Notes: generated by a model from the letters alone, not told the origin. A DNA stretch of 64,000 bases from Doryteuthis pealeii (GCA_023376005.1 CM042157.1:67096479-67160478), one strand, 5' to 3'; counted from the stretch's first letter, positions 1-11,737 are shown. Numbers and translations: made by a program.

Positions 1-127
1 TGTAAGAAAACACCTATCTAATTATTGACTTGCTTGTTAGGGTCCGGAGTGACTAGAAGATAGAACTAAAGTGCTTGGCTTGGGGTGGGGGAGCGTAATT
101 AAAATGGTCTACAAAGAATTTGGATTG

Positions 128-166
<39 letters not shown>

Positions 167-230
167 TAATTGGATTTCGGTATGTCAGTCAGTGACCGGT
201 CAATGACCCCTGAACTAGAAAAGGAGAAGA

Positions 231-262
<32 letters not shown>

Positions 263-871
263 AAAAATCCGGAAGCCCCAAATTTTCTGCAAAGAACAGA
301 AACAGATATGTCCCTCCCCGCACCCCAGGACTGCAAACAGAAGTAAAGGGAACTGTCTCTTTTTGCTGGGGTCCTATAGGGAGACGGATGTGCACTTTTT
401 TGAACAGCGCGCATATAGTAGTAAAGAACGTGATTTATAATAGACTAGTTTGAACTTACTCTTTCCCTCTGAAAAAAACAAACAAACACAAGCCTAGAAA
501 GAAATAAACAACCCCTTTTTGACTCTACAACTTTTGTATGTTGTTTCTTGTTGGAACGCAGGGCCAATGTGAATGTTGTTGTCTGTGTGTGACTCACTAG
601 TTAACCCTCCTGCTACTTGAGCCTTTACGCTACAGGGGGGGGGAGCAGTACTCTTCGATGTGAAGTCCCAGACATTCCTCAGATGATTACTCAAATGTGT
701 GTGGCTGGCAGATTCATCAAGCGACAAGTAAGCACAATAACCAAGGGATAGGATAACAAAGTTGAGGATGATTCCCTTCACTGCATGACAGCCGAGACAG
801 TGGCCATAAAACAGGAAGGGGATCTCGAGAAGGGAATGGTGTGTGATTGGCAACAAGATGAAGGTATGAGT
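1..871. other. AT-rich intergenic stretch with two long A tracts
   Basis: No coding frame here looks real. A runs occupy about 128-163 and 231-267 (the second is interrupted by single G), and a G10 run lies near 641-651. The phenylalanine-rich frames on the minus strand are only translations of the poly-A runs. Confidence 0.6.
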
Positions 872-1185
872 GGATGCTGATAGCTTTTTGATTTAGTGCG
901 TCTTGAGATGCACAGATTTGATTTGAATGAGTCCCTGAGAAATTTGATGGGTCCCAAGTAATGTTTCTTAATAAATTGCAGAGTTTTTATCTATGAACAA
1001 CTAAAACCTTCTAACCCCATACAGTGTAATTCTTTTCCAAGAAAATATTGAAATGTATTTACACTTAGTTGGAAATGGTAGGGGGAAAAAAACAAAACAA
1101 ACACTGGGATGCATGGATACGATTTTTCTGCATCCTTTTAGATTTTTCTGCGTTAGTAATGCAGGGCAACCAGAGATATTCAATG
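872..1185 (+). mobile_element. MITE family M, copy 1
   Basis: First of at least six copies in the window of a repeat of about 280-320 bp. It opens with GATGCTGATAGCTTTTTGA, contains 'gtccctgagaaatttgat' and 'ctgggatgcatggata', and in good copies ends with the inverse CTATCAACATCA. The short inverted ends and lack of coding capacity suggest a MITE. The right end here (about 1185) is degenerate. Confidence 0.65.
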
Positions 1186-1356
1186 CAACAATAAAAAGCA
1201 TCAACCTGGCCGTTCAATCACAGGCATCAGTAGTACATTTGATCACTGACCCTCCACACATTCATTGCGGAGTATCAGACACCGTAACTGGGAGGCATGC
1301 ATAGACACAAAGGCGGCTGATAAGATGCTGGTAAGGTGACAGTTGGAGGCACTGGT

Positions 1357-1626
1357 GAATAAATAAGTAAAAGTAAATAAATAAAGTTGGCAGAGTGGCC
1401 TATTGATGGTATCAGCCGGAGAGTGATGGAGTCTATCTCCTTTTTGCTAGGGAGATTGTTTTTGTTGAGGTGGATCGCCACACCTACCGTCAGCTCCCCA
1501 CTTGACCGCACAGATCAGATACCTATTCAGTGCTACTCATGTGTTGAGGTGGTGGGGACTGGTATTGAACCAGGAACCTTGTGATTCCTAGACGGATGCT
1601 CTACCGACTGACCTAAACTGGCCCTG
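1357..1626 (-). mobile_element. tRNA-derived SINE (family 1), near full length
   Basis: On the minus strand it begins with a tRNA-like head at 1626 (GGTCAGTCGGTAGAGCATCC as the A-box region, GGTTCAATACCAG as the B box). It continues with the family body (GCCACACCTACC on plus) and ends in a GTAAA/TTTAC-rich tail near 1357-1386. Other copies lie at 3846, 26903, 54801, 61338 and 62166, with a fragment at 34406. Confidence 0.8.
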
Positions 1627-2111
1627 GTAGTGATCGTTTTTTAACGTTCACGGATTGCAGTCCCTCTCGGTTTGCAACATGACAACTGCTACCTTAACAA
1701 GACTCCACCAGTGTCATTTACCAGTTGGAATAGATTTTAAGTGGGATCCACTGTCTGAAAACTTGACAGAAGACATGATTTTCACCTGTAAGGATTTCTT
1801 AAGTGGCTGAGTTGTGCAGTCATGATTCCAATGTATTGCTGAAATGGTATCATAGAAAGGAGTCACAGAAGCATCAAAATAATTATGGCCAGAAAATAGA
1901 GTTCTATGCCAGAGGCAGTTAACTGGCATAATGTCACACCCATCGGCTACAGCACTGGATGATGTGCTACACAGGTACCATGTCCAGGGTGTCGATGCCA
2001 TGCCCACACCTGAACACATCATGTGAAGGACCTATATCTCTTCATAGAGTCATGACCATCATCCTGGAGATGGCAGTAAATTAGAAGAGAATGAACAGTT
2101 GGTTTACAGAA
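1627..2111. other. Less AT-rich unassigned stretch
   Basis: Base composition is more balanced than the surroundings. A 102-codon minus-strand frame (1714-2022) resembles no family I recognise and has no supporting context. It may be an old repeat. Confidence 0.35.
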
Positions 2112-2192
2112 GGTAGTAGGGCAGACTGGGCTCTTTAAACTTGGTATAGTAACCAGTCTAGGAGAAAGAAAACCAAATTCAAACCTGTTAAA
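2112..2192 (+). mobile_element. SINE family 2 fragment
   Basis: Contains 'gtagggcagactgggctctt' and 'aaccagtctaggagaaag'. These are the reverse complement of the body shared by the fuller copies at 13540, 21169 and 26228. The tRNA-like head is missing. Confidence 0.6.
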
Positions 2193-2460
2193 ATCAGCTT
2201 AAGAAATTGACCATGTGTCATGCTCATGCAAAGGGGTTGTTAAATACACACACACTCACAGACACTTACCACAACTACAGTAAGTTATCACAAATATATC
2301 CTACTAAAACTCATGTTTTGTGAATGGATTTAATAGAAATAACAATAATCCCACTAACAGCTGATGTATTACAGTAATTATTCCTGTATAACATGAACCC
2401 TTAAATTTTGGCTACAAAATTCTGAAAAACAACACACAAAAAAATAAATAAAATAAAAAA

Positions 2461-2461
2461 A

Positions 2462-2498
<37 letters not shown>
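2461..2498. repeat. (CT)n(TA)n compound microsatellite
   Basis: A run of CT dinucleotides passes directly into TA dinucleotides. It lies in non-coding AT-rich sequence. Confidence 0.85.
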
Positions 2499-2606
2499 AA
2501 AACAAAAAAATATAATACATCTTGAATATAATATGCACCGACTTTTCTAGAATTTATAGCAGCTAAATTTAACATTTGTTCAACTTTTTACCCAGTTGGT
2601 ATAGAT

Positions 2607-2849
2607 CAGGGTGACCAAACTACAGTGCGGCCGGATCAGGCCTGCAAAGATTTTATCAGGCCCGCCAACGGTACTAAATTTAGTTTCACAAATGTCACTA
2701 AACCTTTCTGCTAATGTTGCGTTCTTTGGTAATTTTTTTCTTTTTCTCAGAGCTTTCGTTCTGGCTAGAAAGTATTGAATACAATGGCCTGCACTCGTAA
2801 TTTTTTCAATTATCCGGCCCACTGTAAAAAAAAAGTTTGGTGATCCCTG
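2607..2849. mobile_element. Short non-autonomous hAT-type element
   Basis: The left end CAGGGTGACCAAACT (2607-2621) is mirrored at the right by AGTTTGGTGATCCCTG, ending at 2849. The flanks are near-identical 8-mers, gtatagat (2599-2606) and gtatagac (2850-2857). Eight-base target duplications and CAGGG ends fit the hAT superfamily. At 243 bp it cannot encode a transposase, so an 80-codon minus-strand frame inside is probably not functional. A related end lies at 63558. Confidence 0.75.
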
Positions 2850-2857
2850 GTATAGAC

Positions 2858-3743
2858 TAAAAATATAAATTAATACAGTTTACTCATATTTTGAAACAAA
2901 ACAATTTCACAGTATTTAGACACACTGACATGTTCACATAAAAATGAAACAAGCTTATGGCAAAAAATAAGCTCATACTAGAAAAAACAAAATTATAAAC
3001 AAACACACATTCCAGCAGCTATTTATATGTAGCAGCATAAAACAAGTGTTTGTTACAGTTTGGATCATATATATATATATATATATAAAACTTACATTCG
3101 GTCATAGCTTCTGAATATGGTGATAGTTGGATAAAAAGTTTATATTTAGTTTTTGTGTATAATATACACACTTTACTTTTAAGTTTAAAAATGTGGGACA
3201 ATAAGTGTGTTATACACAATTAATTATGGTATAGATAACCAAAATTAAGGTGATTAAGCAAAACAATATGTACATAAGAGTATCCTATTCATTGTATTTA
3301 ACAGTTATTGGGTAATATAGTATTGGATATGATCATAATTTGATTGTGTTGATAGCTAATCTTATTGACTAGATAAGTGATTTGCTTCTTTTTTTTTTTT
3401 ATCACTATAGTAAGAACGGTGACTCAACATAAAGTAAAAATAAGTAAACTTGAATTTCAAACAAAAATCTTAAGGGCAATTTTATACCACAGCAATATAT
3501 AGCAAATTCTGCAGTTAACACTTTATACTATTTTTAATTTGTTTGCAACTTTGTGGTAGAATAAACCATATTTTTTTAAATACTGTATTTATTTTTTTAA
3601 CTGAGAATATGGTTTATTATTGACATAAAAAAAATGTTATAAATTTGATAAAATTCAACAAGACTGCAAAACAGGTTATATTGTTAAAAATGTATATTTT
3701 GACAAAGAAAATAAAATGTACTCATGCTTTTTTTTTTTAAAGG
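2858..3743. other. AT-rich stretch without genes
   Basis: Contains an (AT)n run near 3068-3087 and short T runs. I see no coding or conserved structure. Confidence 0.5.
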
Positions 3744-3806
3744 TTGAGTGCTTGTTAGGTTAAATGGCATATCAACCCTTATGGGTTATCTAATACCAAA
3801 TCTTGT
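3744..3806 (-). mobile_element. SINE family 3 fragment
   Basis: Carries 'aaatggcatatcaaccctta' and 'gggttatctaatacc', matching the distal end of the family-3 copies at 7406, 37742 and 47097. Confidence 0.55.
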
Positions 3807-3845
3807 TTTTTAAATAAATATATACGATTTGTTTAAGAAATAAAA

Positions 3846-4013
3846 TAGTAAGTAAAGTAAGTGGAGTGGCCTATTGTTGGCATCAACCAGACAGCAAGGG
3901 AGTCTATCCCATTTTAACTAGTGCTAGACCAGGGAGAATGTTTTTGTGTCTGAGGTATAGAGCCACACTTACCACACAGTTCCAAGCTGTGCTACTCATG
4001 TGCTGAGTTGGCA
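3846..4013 (-). mobile_element. SINE family 1, 5'-truncated copy
   Basis: Shares 'gtggcctattgttggcat', 'gagtctatccc' and 'gctactcatgtgctgagttg' with family 1. The copy stops before the tRNA-like head, the usual form of incomplete reverse transcription. Confidence 0.7.
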
Positions 4014-4537
4014 AAATAATTTTAATTAACTTCATGGGTATTAACAAATACTGGTGGCTGACCCTCAGCACCTATACAATAAAAAGGGTGGGTAAGAGTT
4101 GATATATAAGATTTTGCTTCCTTTCCTTACTCATATCTATTTCTTAACCACTGGTCAATTTATTTATATATATATATATAAGCATTGTTTTTCTTTTTGC
4201 AACTAATGCTTATGTTATAAATGATGGCTGATTATCATCATCCTTATCATTGTGCTATAAATTTGTACAAATCCATCAGTCATTTGGGAAAGGACATCCC
4301 CCTCCAAAAAAACAAACCTTGTAGGTTTCTGTAGGAGTTTATCAATATAACAGTGAGAACTGTTTATTGGCTCTTTAGTGCCAGCCAATCATATTTAATG
4401 TTATAATTGTTATTATTTCCTTGTCCTTTTAAGAGGAATTTGTATGAATAAAGGGAGAGAATTGGCTTTTGCAGAAAAAAGAATGTTCAACAACAGGTCA
4501 CCAATCTAAATGACTAAAAGAAAATCCTTTTACAACA
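4014..4537. other. AT-rich stretch without genes
   Basis: An (AT)n run lies near 4161-4180. No coding signal is visible. Confidence 0.4.
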
Positions 4538-4625
4538 ACAAGCAAATATATGCATCCTCCAGGTGCAAGTATTTATGTTTTAATGTAATAAAATATAAAA
4601 ATCAAATTTTTAATATGAATATGTA
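4538..4625 (-). mobile_element. Possible Helitron 3' terminus
   Basis: On the minus strand the sequence runs TACTTGCACC-TGG-AGGATGC, then about ten bases, then CTTGT. This matches the hairpin-plus-CTAGT terminus of the complete Helitron at 42108-42722, although one stem mismatch and the CTTGT variant show decay. I could not find its 5' end. Confidence 0.5.
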
Positions 4626-5549
4626 AATTAATGTGTGAGGAAACCTTGCAGGTTTATGTAGCTGATGATAGTAATAAATCAATGTTTATAAATGTTTACT
4701 AACCATCTAAATTGAAATAAAATGATGGAAAATAATCTCATTCTTAACTACTTCAATGAAACTCAAAAGAAATAGTTAAGTTTTTGATTTTTACATTTAA
4801 AAATCAAAATTTACTTTAATAAAAAAAATGTAAAAAAATATTTGAATGATCTGTGCAAATATTATTCAAAGATTTTATGAAAATATTTGGTTCAGTTTAT
4901 TTCTCTTTGACACCCACAAGCACTTGTCACTGAATAGTGTTAACAACCAAATTGTATAAATTTGCTTTGTAATAAACTGAAACATCATTTTTAATATTGA
5001 AATTTTCTATTTCATTCAAAATTTCTTCTTTTAGAATAACTAGCAAACATATTTTGAAAGTCTCCATGCGAAAATAAACAAATTGTAGAAACTTTTTCAA
5101 AAACAATACAACTGCAGGCTTTAACCCAAAAATATCATAAAATGTGTTCTTAATAACAATTAAGTTCATTTCAGATAATGCGCTCGCACAATTTTATGCT
5201 AGGAATTTTGACAACTAAAAGGTGAAAATTACCAAAAAAAAAAAAAACAAAACAAAAAAAAACAAAACAAACAAACAAACACTCTAGGCATGTCTTAAAG
5301 GAATTAGAATTTTAGTGGACGCAATCTGTCACCGCGACGAAAACAACATAAGATCACCTGTGTTTTGCACAATACAAAACTGCAAGATTCTCGTGTGCCA
5401 GAATTTACATGAGCTTAAGGAAGTGAAATAAAATGGGCTGGATTTATAGACATGGGTAGCTGGAAACTTAGCATCGACGAAGCTAGTGACAGGCATCTAC
5501 TAATGAAGTAGACATCAAGAATTTCATTAAAAGATGCTTGAAAGAAATA
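4626..5549. other. AT-rich stretch without genes
   Basis: Includes an A/AC-rich tract at about 5235-5281. The flanking TA at 5548-5549 is the target site of the mariner that follows. Confidence 0.4.
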
Positions 5550-6809
5550 ACACATCACTCAATAAGTACCGGGCCTGACATATACATGGTGCCACTAATA
5601 AAAAATCCATATGATTTTTATAAAGTACTAACCTTCAAATGGCACATGTCAAAATTTGAGCCCAATCAGATTATTAGTTTACAAATTACAGTTATTTAAG
5701 TGAAGCTAGTGTTGCAAATTTTCAAAACAATGGAAAAATCTGAATTTCGCATGTTGATAAAGTATTGCTTTCCGATGGGAAAAAATACTGTTCAAGCAAA
5801 GCAATGGCTTGATAAGTGTTATTCGGACTCTGCTCCATCAGAAACAATGGTTAAGAATTTAAATGTGATCGTACAGACACAAATGATGCTGAACACTCAG
5901 GTTGCCCAAATTCGGCAGTTGTTCCAGAAAACACCAAAATACCCCACACACTCGTTTTGGCTGATCATACACTGAAGTTGTGTGAGATAGCAGAGGAGTT
6001 GAAGATATCAGAAGGCAGTGTATTTACCATTTTGCATGAACATTTGTCACTGAGAAAGCTGTGTTCAAAGTGGGTGCCAAGTTTTCTCACTATCAATCAA
6101 AAACGACAACGCATAAACGATTCAGAGCTTTGTTTGCAACTGTTTCAACACAACAAAAAGTTTTTGCATAAATATGTGACAATGGATGAGACATTGATTG
6201 ACCACTTCACTTTGGAGTCAAATTGGTAGTCAGCTGAGTGGACAGCAGCAAGTGAAAGCTGTCCAAAGTGACCAAAGATGCAAACATCAGCAGGCAAGGT
6301 TTTGGGATGCATAATGTATTTTGTTCATTGATTACCTTGAGAAAGGAAGAACCATCAATAGCAAATATTATATAGCATTATTGGTGCGTTTGAAGGAAGA
6401 AATCGCCAAAAAAAACGAACACAAATAAAGAAGAAAAAAGACAATTCAACAAGACAATTTACTGTGTCACAAGTCGATCGCAATGATGGCAAAACTACAT
6501 ATATTGCACTTCAAATTGCTTCCACACCACCCTATTCTCCAGATCTGGCCCCCAGCGACTACTGGCTGTTTGCAGACCTCAAAAGAATGCTCCAGGAAAA
6601 TAGATTTGGCTCCAATGAAGAAGTGATATTGGAAACTGAGGCGTATTTTGATGCCAAAGACAAATCGTTCTACAAAAAGGCATCGAATTGTTAGAGAAGC
6701 ATTAGAATCAGTGTATCATCCTAGAAGGAGACTATGTTGATGAGTAAAGTCAAATTTTTTCCTAAAAGTTGTTTTATTAGTTAGGCCCGGGACTTATTGA
6801 GTGATATGT
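5550..6809 (+). mobile_element. Mariner-family DNA transposon, complete ends, dead
   Basis: The ends are 26-bp inverted repeats: ACACATCACTCAATAAGT at 5550 and its complement ending at 6809, with about 24 of 26 positions matching. Both ends are flanked by TA, the mariner target duplication. The 1260-bp length is typical for mariner. The interior encodes a decayed transposase, listed separately. TIR divergence of about 8% and many disablements indicate an old copy. Confidence 0.9.
5700..6765 (+). pseudogene. Mariner transposase, disrupted
   Basis: Three colinear pieces in different frames together resemble a mariner transposase of the SETMAR/irritans type. The N-terminal DNA-binding part is at 5730-5975 (starts MEKSEFRMLIKY, with LDKCYSDSAPS). 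The middle, 5957-6229, has IAEELKISEGSV, KWVPSFLT and TMDET (first catalytic Asp). The C-terminal part, 6464-6694, has PPYSPDLAPSDYWLF, containing the third catalytic Asp of the DDD triad. The stretch carrying the second Asp (usually HDNA) is degraded near 6470-6490. Frameshifts separate all pieces, so no active enzyme is expected. Confidence 0.88.
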
Positions 6810-7025
6810 TAAAACAGTTCATAAGATCTTATTTGCCTATAAGTTTATGACTGAAAGTTGGTAAAATTAAATGGTTGGAGGGGGGAGGGGCACAGAGAAG
6901 GAAGAGAGAGAGTTTAATTATCAGGAAATTTTTTTAACTATTATCAACTTACATTTCTTTGGCATACTGTTTTTTTTTTTTTTTTTTGTTTTTAAAAAAT
7001 AAAATTATGATTTCTTTATTAGAAA
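6810..7025. other. Spacer with T tract
   Basis: Contains a G-rich GGAGGGGGGAGGGG motif near 6876 and a T run at about 6970-6987. No gene is seen. Confidence 0.4.
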
Positions 7026-7373
7026 ATGGCTGGAATAAGTTTTGTTGAAAAGTAATTTCTTGAAAATTATGGCATTTGTCAGAGAAAGCTTAAGGAAAGT
7101 CTATCAGAAGATTCTGAAGGAAACCATTTCTTCCTGGATGTTGAGAACCTTAATGTTGGATGAGAAAGAGAGAGGAACCTGTCTCGCTTGCAGGATGAGT
7201 GGCAACGAAAAATATGGCTGCCTTGGCACTACAATATGAATACATGTGATTTCAAAGCAAAGTTTGTTGTTGAATTTGGCAGTGGAAGAAAGAAATTGGA
7301 CGAATCAATTTCACTACCTAGAAAATCTAATGTGGTAAAAGTCAATTTGCCAAAAAATTCAACCAAATGATGT
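7026..7373 (+). pseudogene. Degraded coding relic of unknown family
   Basis: One frame starting ATG at 7026 reads coherently for about 115 codons, broken by two in-frame stops (a TAA after VEK and a TGA after NLNVG), to a final TGA near 7370. Pieces look protein-like: GNHFFLDVENLNV, SRLQDEWQRKIWLPWHYN, CDFKAKFVVEFGSGRKKLDE. Composition (W, charged residues, few low-complexity runs) differs from random AT-rich translation. I do not recognise the family. It could be a transposon fragment or an old retrocopy. Confidence 0.5.
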
Positions 7374-7405
7374 TCCACTGCATTACATAACCCCACTTTT
7401 CCAAG

Positions 7406-7652
7406 GTTTGGTTTCTTTGTTTAATGGCATATCAACCTTTGTGGGTTATTAAATGTCAAAGCCATCCTTGTAGAAGAACAGTAGTGGTACTATCTAGTCC
7501 ATAGCTGTGTGAGGTGGTGTGGTGTGAGACAATTCCTAAATTTCTTAAAGGTATAAATCTGAAAGTGAACGTAATAGCATGACTGAAGTTTAAACTTGCC
7601 TACTATGATGTCACAGTCCAGTACGTTAGCCACTACACAACAAGACTCCTCC
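7406..7652 (-). mobile_element. SINE family 3, near full length
   Basis: On the minus strand the head 'gtgtagtggctaacgtactg' resembles a tRNA A-box region, and 'agtttaaacttcagtcatgc' a degraded B box. The body ends with 'ggttgatatgccattaaac'. Copies recur at 37742 and 47097, with fragments at 3744 and 24347. Confidence 0.68.
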
Positions 7653-7925
7653 TGGAATAAGTTTTGCCTCTTAACAATTAATAATTATTACACTTCTTAG
7701 CCAATTTTTTAGAGTAAAGCCTCAATATTGAAGATATGGAATCTAATTTAGAGAGGCTGAATTAGGCGTTACTGGGCCTAAGTCCTTAATAAAAGCAAAG
7801 CATATATTTGGAGATTTTTGTAAAGCTTTCATGCACAGGATCATTCAGCAATACTTGTAGAAACAAAATGAATGGAATTTTTTTTTTTTTTTTTTTAAGA
7901 GAGAGAGCAAGCAAGAATTGTTCAT

Positions 7926-10845
7926 TAGGGTAGGTCAATTTTTATACCAAGACTTGGCCCAAACGGAGAAAGTTGCTAATTAACATAAAGAATAATTGTA
8001 CAAAATATTTTTCTCTAAAACTTTACCAATTTTTGAGCAAATGCAACTGAATATCAACATTATCAATTGTTTTGAATTTTGTTCAGTGTTAAACGAAAAG
8101 ATAAGTAGGTTAGATTAAACCAGAGTTTTAAAGAAAAAATGTATAAAAATAGGCTTAATAAAAGATTTTATCTAATTCAAGATCATGTAATTCTTGGTAA
8201 ATTAAATAAAAGTAAATAATAAAGTAAACGCTGCAAAAATATTTCATTCAAGATACTATAAACAATAACAAAATTTGGGTTCCATATCAACACGTTTTGT
8301 TGTTTCAACATTGTTTACATTTGAATTTCAAGTTTATTGACTGATTTAAAACACAAAAATAATTAAATCTTTTCATTTTTTATTTTAACAAACTTAATTA
8401 TTAAAGACATTATTTTTCATTCGCAAGTTTTTTGCGTGCTACTAAGCGATTTGCATTTATTTCGTAAGGTAAGTAAATACATATTATTTCATTATATTAA
8501 GCCTTGTAAATGGCTTTCTTTTAGATTTGCAGACTATGGACCTTCTCATCATGAGTGTTAATATCAAAATAAATGAGCTAGTTATCCGGTTCCGGTAATA
8601 TAGACAGACATGTTTTTGAGCTTATTTTACCAGCCCTAGAAAATAGAACACAGGCTATTTTGCAAGCAAATATATTTGAAATATGTTTAAATATATTCCA
8701 AACTATCTAAAAGCTAAAATATTAAAATGGTTGTTGACGAGCAATCTAGGATTATCTAAAAAGCTTAAAACGTAGTTGTTGTACAAATCAACAAATTTTA
8801 AAACACTATCTAAAAGCTAATTTCTTAAAATGATACTTGACAAGAATTCATCTTGTTGGGGTTACAATTTTATGTTTTTAATAATCGATAGTGGAAAATG
8901 TCATTTTTTCACTTTGGAAAAAAGTCAAATTTACCTTTATCATTTCCTTAAATTTTTTTTTTTTTTTGAATTTTGTAAAAATTCATAGTCTTTAACAGTA
9001 TCTAAAGAAATTTTGTATCTTTATCATTCACAAAATATTTTTTTAAAAAACAATTTTGGATAAATCTAAAATAGACCGTACAAAAGAAAGAACAAAACAA
9101 AATGCCTATCAAAAGCACATTGATAAAACATTTGTACTGGTGTTGATGGAAAACATGATTAAGATACTTTCTTATACAAAGAGATTGTGGGGACAGACGA
9201 AAAGAAACAAAAAAAAAAAAAAAATGAAGGAACAGTACACCATTTGACAACTGGTGTTGTTCTAGCAGAGGGGGCTGTTAGTGTTTTGGAGGAGTTTGAA
9301 TGTGTTTATACTCTAAAAGCTGTTTTACTGGACAACACCCATACAAATACTGGCAGTGAAGCTGGGCTAGTTTCAGTTCTAGAAAATTACACACCATTGG
9401 TTGCTCTCTACATAAAGATAATCTTCCGTTCAGAGCTGTTTTTAAGCACATTGATGGCAGCACAAAAAGTCCAACATCATTTATTGGTCCACTAAAGAGA
9501 TTGTGTGCAAATCACTATCATAATTTGCCCCAGGTCAAATTTGTACCGATAGTTAGTCCTCTAGAGAGCCAATATTCTAGCATCAAACTGACGGATGATC
9601 TGAATAGTGATCAGATATTTCTAGAATATGCAGTAGGGATTACACGAGGGAAAGCTAACCCTATATATGCTGCATGGACATTTGGGCAAGATGGTTGACG
9701 TTAGCCACCAGACTAATGTATTTGTGAACACGAAGCATTTACCCTGAAAACATATCAAAACTACACAGCCTAATGATGTTTATTGTTGCAGTGTATGCAG
9801 TTAGCTGGTTTGAAATTAAAAGAGACAAATTTCATATCCAGCAACTGCATGTTTTTAATATGCTGCAAAGAATCAAAGTGCTACCACCTGAAATTCAAGA
9901 GATTGCATTCAAAAATATCCAGCAGAATGCTTTTGGTCTCCTACCAGAAAATATGTTGTATTCAATGCTTAAATTAGATGAACTGGAAATGAGGGACAAA
10001 GCAATAAAAAAAAATTTAGCCAATTCACATAAAATTGATTAAAATGATTTCATCGATTTATAGTTTCATTTTAAAGTAATATCCTAATTTCATAATAAAA
10101 ATTAAAAATTAAGAGAAGTTAAACAAATTTTTATGCCACATATTGGTCTCAATTGAGCGATCTGTTTCAAAATGGAGTTTGTGAGCCTGGATTCACAGGA
10201 GAATTTTCAGATTATGAACTTCTGGAGTCAAAGTGTGCAACAAAATTAGTTTCCTTCACACTCACAAAGTGTCAAAAGGGCAGTAAAATTAACAACTGCA
10301 ACTTATCAATCGGTCTATGGAATTGAAGCAAGGCATAGGCATATCATTAAAAAAGTTTATGCCATGAAATGAGGCTTCCTTTGCTTCAAAGGGTTCTCAT
10401 GTAGAGCAGTTTAGTATGATGGAATGATAAAAGTTGCTATTATTCTCACAACATTCATGTATTTTTGTCATGTCTTTTATAACTTTATGCCTTACAATTA
10501 TTATATAAAATAGAAACTTAAAAGATACACTATTAATGACCAGTAGATATTTTAGAGTAGTGTTCAAATTACAATGGTAGCTTATATTAAAATCATCGTC
10601 CATTCATTTCTTTCTAGCAGAGTTCATACTTGTTTGCTTTTGTTCCATTGATAACAAAAAAAATAACACTACAACAATATCTTACAATGCTATTACTGAC
10701 GTATCTCAATATTTAAAACTGAATGCTCAAAAATTGGTACAAGTTAGAAACCTACTTTTTGGTGTCAATACTTATCATACCAATACCCAACTTTCTCTGG
10801 TTGGGCCATTTTGATATTTTTAAAGTTGAAAATCGACCAACCCTA
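7926..10845 (+). mobile_element. 2.9-kb TIR DNA transposon, superfamily unassigned
   Basis: The left end TAGGGTAGGTCAATTTT (7926) and the right end (inverse TAGGGTTGGTCGATTTTC, ending 10845) are imperfect inverted repeats. They share a further inner block, TGGCCCAA...GAGAAAGTTG, about 35-55 bases in. A perfect 8-bp duplication, ttgttcat, flanks it at 7918-7925 and 10846-10853. The interior includes a protein relic at 9058-10041. Eight-base duplications fit hAT or P elements, but the protein shows no BED finger or THAP domain that I can see, so I leave the superfamily open. Confidence 0.85.
9058..10041 (+). pseudogene. Decayed putative transposase inside the 2.9-kb element
   Basis: Translations in shifting frames give a continuous protein-like series. 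An Asn/Lys-rich start holds KRLWGQTKRNK, followed by KAVLLDNTHTNTGSEAGL, then LPFRAVFKHIDGSTKSPTSF near 9425-9480. Next come CANHYHNLPQVKFVPI (9501) and SDQIFLEYAVGI, then WLTLATRLMYL at about 9690-9728, and a C-terminal helix-rich part (9773-10041) with FNMLQRIKVLPPEIQEIAF. I recall similar motif series (LPxRxxFxxxDGxTxxPxxF and RWLTxAxR) from repetitive invertebrate proteins, which fits a transposase. At least two frameshifts and an in-frame TGA after MYL show that it is inactive. The ATT-rich 3' end stops at TAA near 10039. Confidence 0.7.
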
Positions 10846-10853
10846 TTGTTCAT

Positions 10854-11094
10854 ATATTGATAACTGAGTGCAAAATTCTTTAACTTTTTATAGATTCAAC
10901 GAAATTGTACAAAAAACAAACTTTATGTATTATCATCCCCTGTAGAGTCCTCATAAAAAAAAAGAAAAGAAAAGGAAATTTTTTTACCTACCTTATAAAT
11001 CAAAGATCCTTGAAAGTTGTTTATAAACAAATTTATCTATTAAATCTTACATTAATAGTTATATTAATTAAAATAAGGAAGTGAATCTAACAGT
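10854..11094. other. AT-rich spacer
   Basis: No feature other than short A runs. Confidence 0.4.
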
Positions 11095-11095
11095 A

Positions 11096-11313
11096 TATCA
11101 GAGAAGAAATTTGAAAAAGCACACAGATGTTGTTAATTAATGTTGTATTTATTGGCTAATATATATCTGTATAAGATCACCAGAGCCAAATTGTTCTTTG
11201 CTACATAACATTTTGGCTCTGATGATCTTATACAGATTGAAATATTGCAATATAAGCCAATAAATACAACATTAATTAATTAACATGTGTGTTTTTTCAA
11301 ATTTTTCTGATAT
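11096..11313. mobile_element. Fold-back element F1, copy 1
   Basis: Two long imperfect inverted arms (about 11096-11198 and 11205-11313) share, in inverse orientation, 'tgttgtatttattggct', 'ctgtataagatca' and 'agagccaaa', with a very short centre. The right arm contains 'gattgaaatattgcaata', also found in the fold-back at 61.0-61.6 kb. No coding capacity. Confidence 0.75.
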
Positions 11314-11416
11314 TAATAGTTATGAAACCCATGTGTTTGCTGTGTTACAGATATCTCTTGTTTATATTAGTTATTTGATTGCATGTGGAAAAATGTGTTA
11401 GGTCTGTATAAATGCA

Positions 11417-11737
11417 GAGATGCTGATAGGTATGTGTCCTGTGTTCCTGATACACAAAAATCCTATTCATGTGTCCCAGTGTTTTTCTTCTTTCTTTCCC
11501 CACCATTTCAAGCTAATTGTAAATACATTTCAATATTTTCTTAAAAACGAATTACACAGGATGGAGTTAGATGGCTTTAGTTGTTTCATCTAGAAAAAAA
11601 AAAAAAAAAAAAAAAAAAAACTTTCCATCCCCTTTCATAAATAAAAACCCTATAATTTAAGAAACTTTAGTTAGGACCCATCAAATCAAATACATGTATC
11701 CCAGGATGCACTAAAGTAAAAAGTTATCAACATCACT
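11417..11737 (-). mobile_element. MITE family M, copy 2
   Basis: Reverse orientation relative to copy 1: 'gatgctgataggtatgtg' at the left and 'gttatcaacatcact' at the right. A 27-base A run (11594-11620) is embedded in the body. Confidence 0.7.

Noticed and set aside
109..414. Phe-rich minus-strand frames
   Set aside because: They arise from two poly-A tracts.
1714..2022. 102-codon minus-strand frame
   Set aside because: No recognisable motif, and no splice or codon support.
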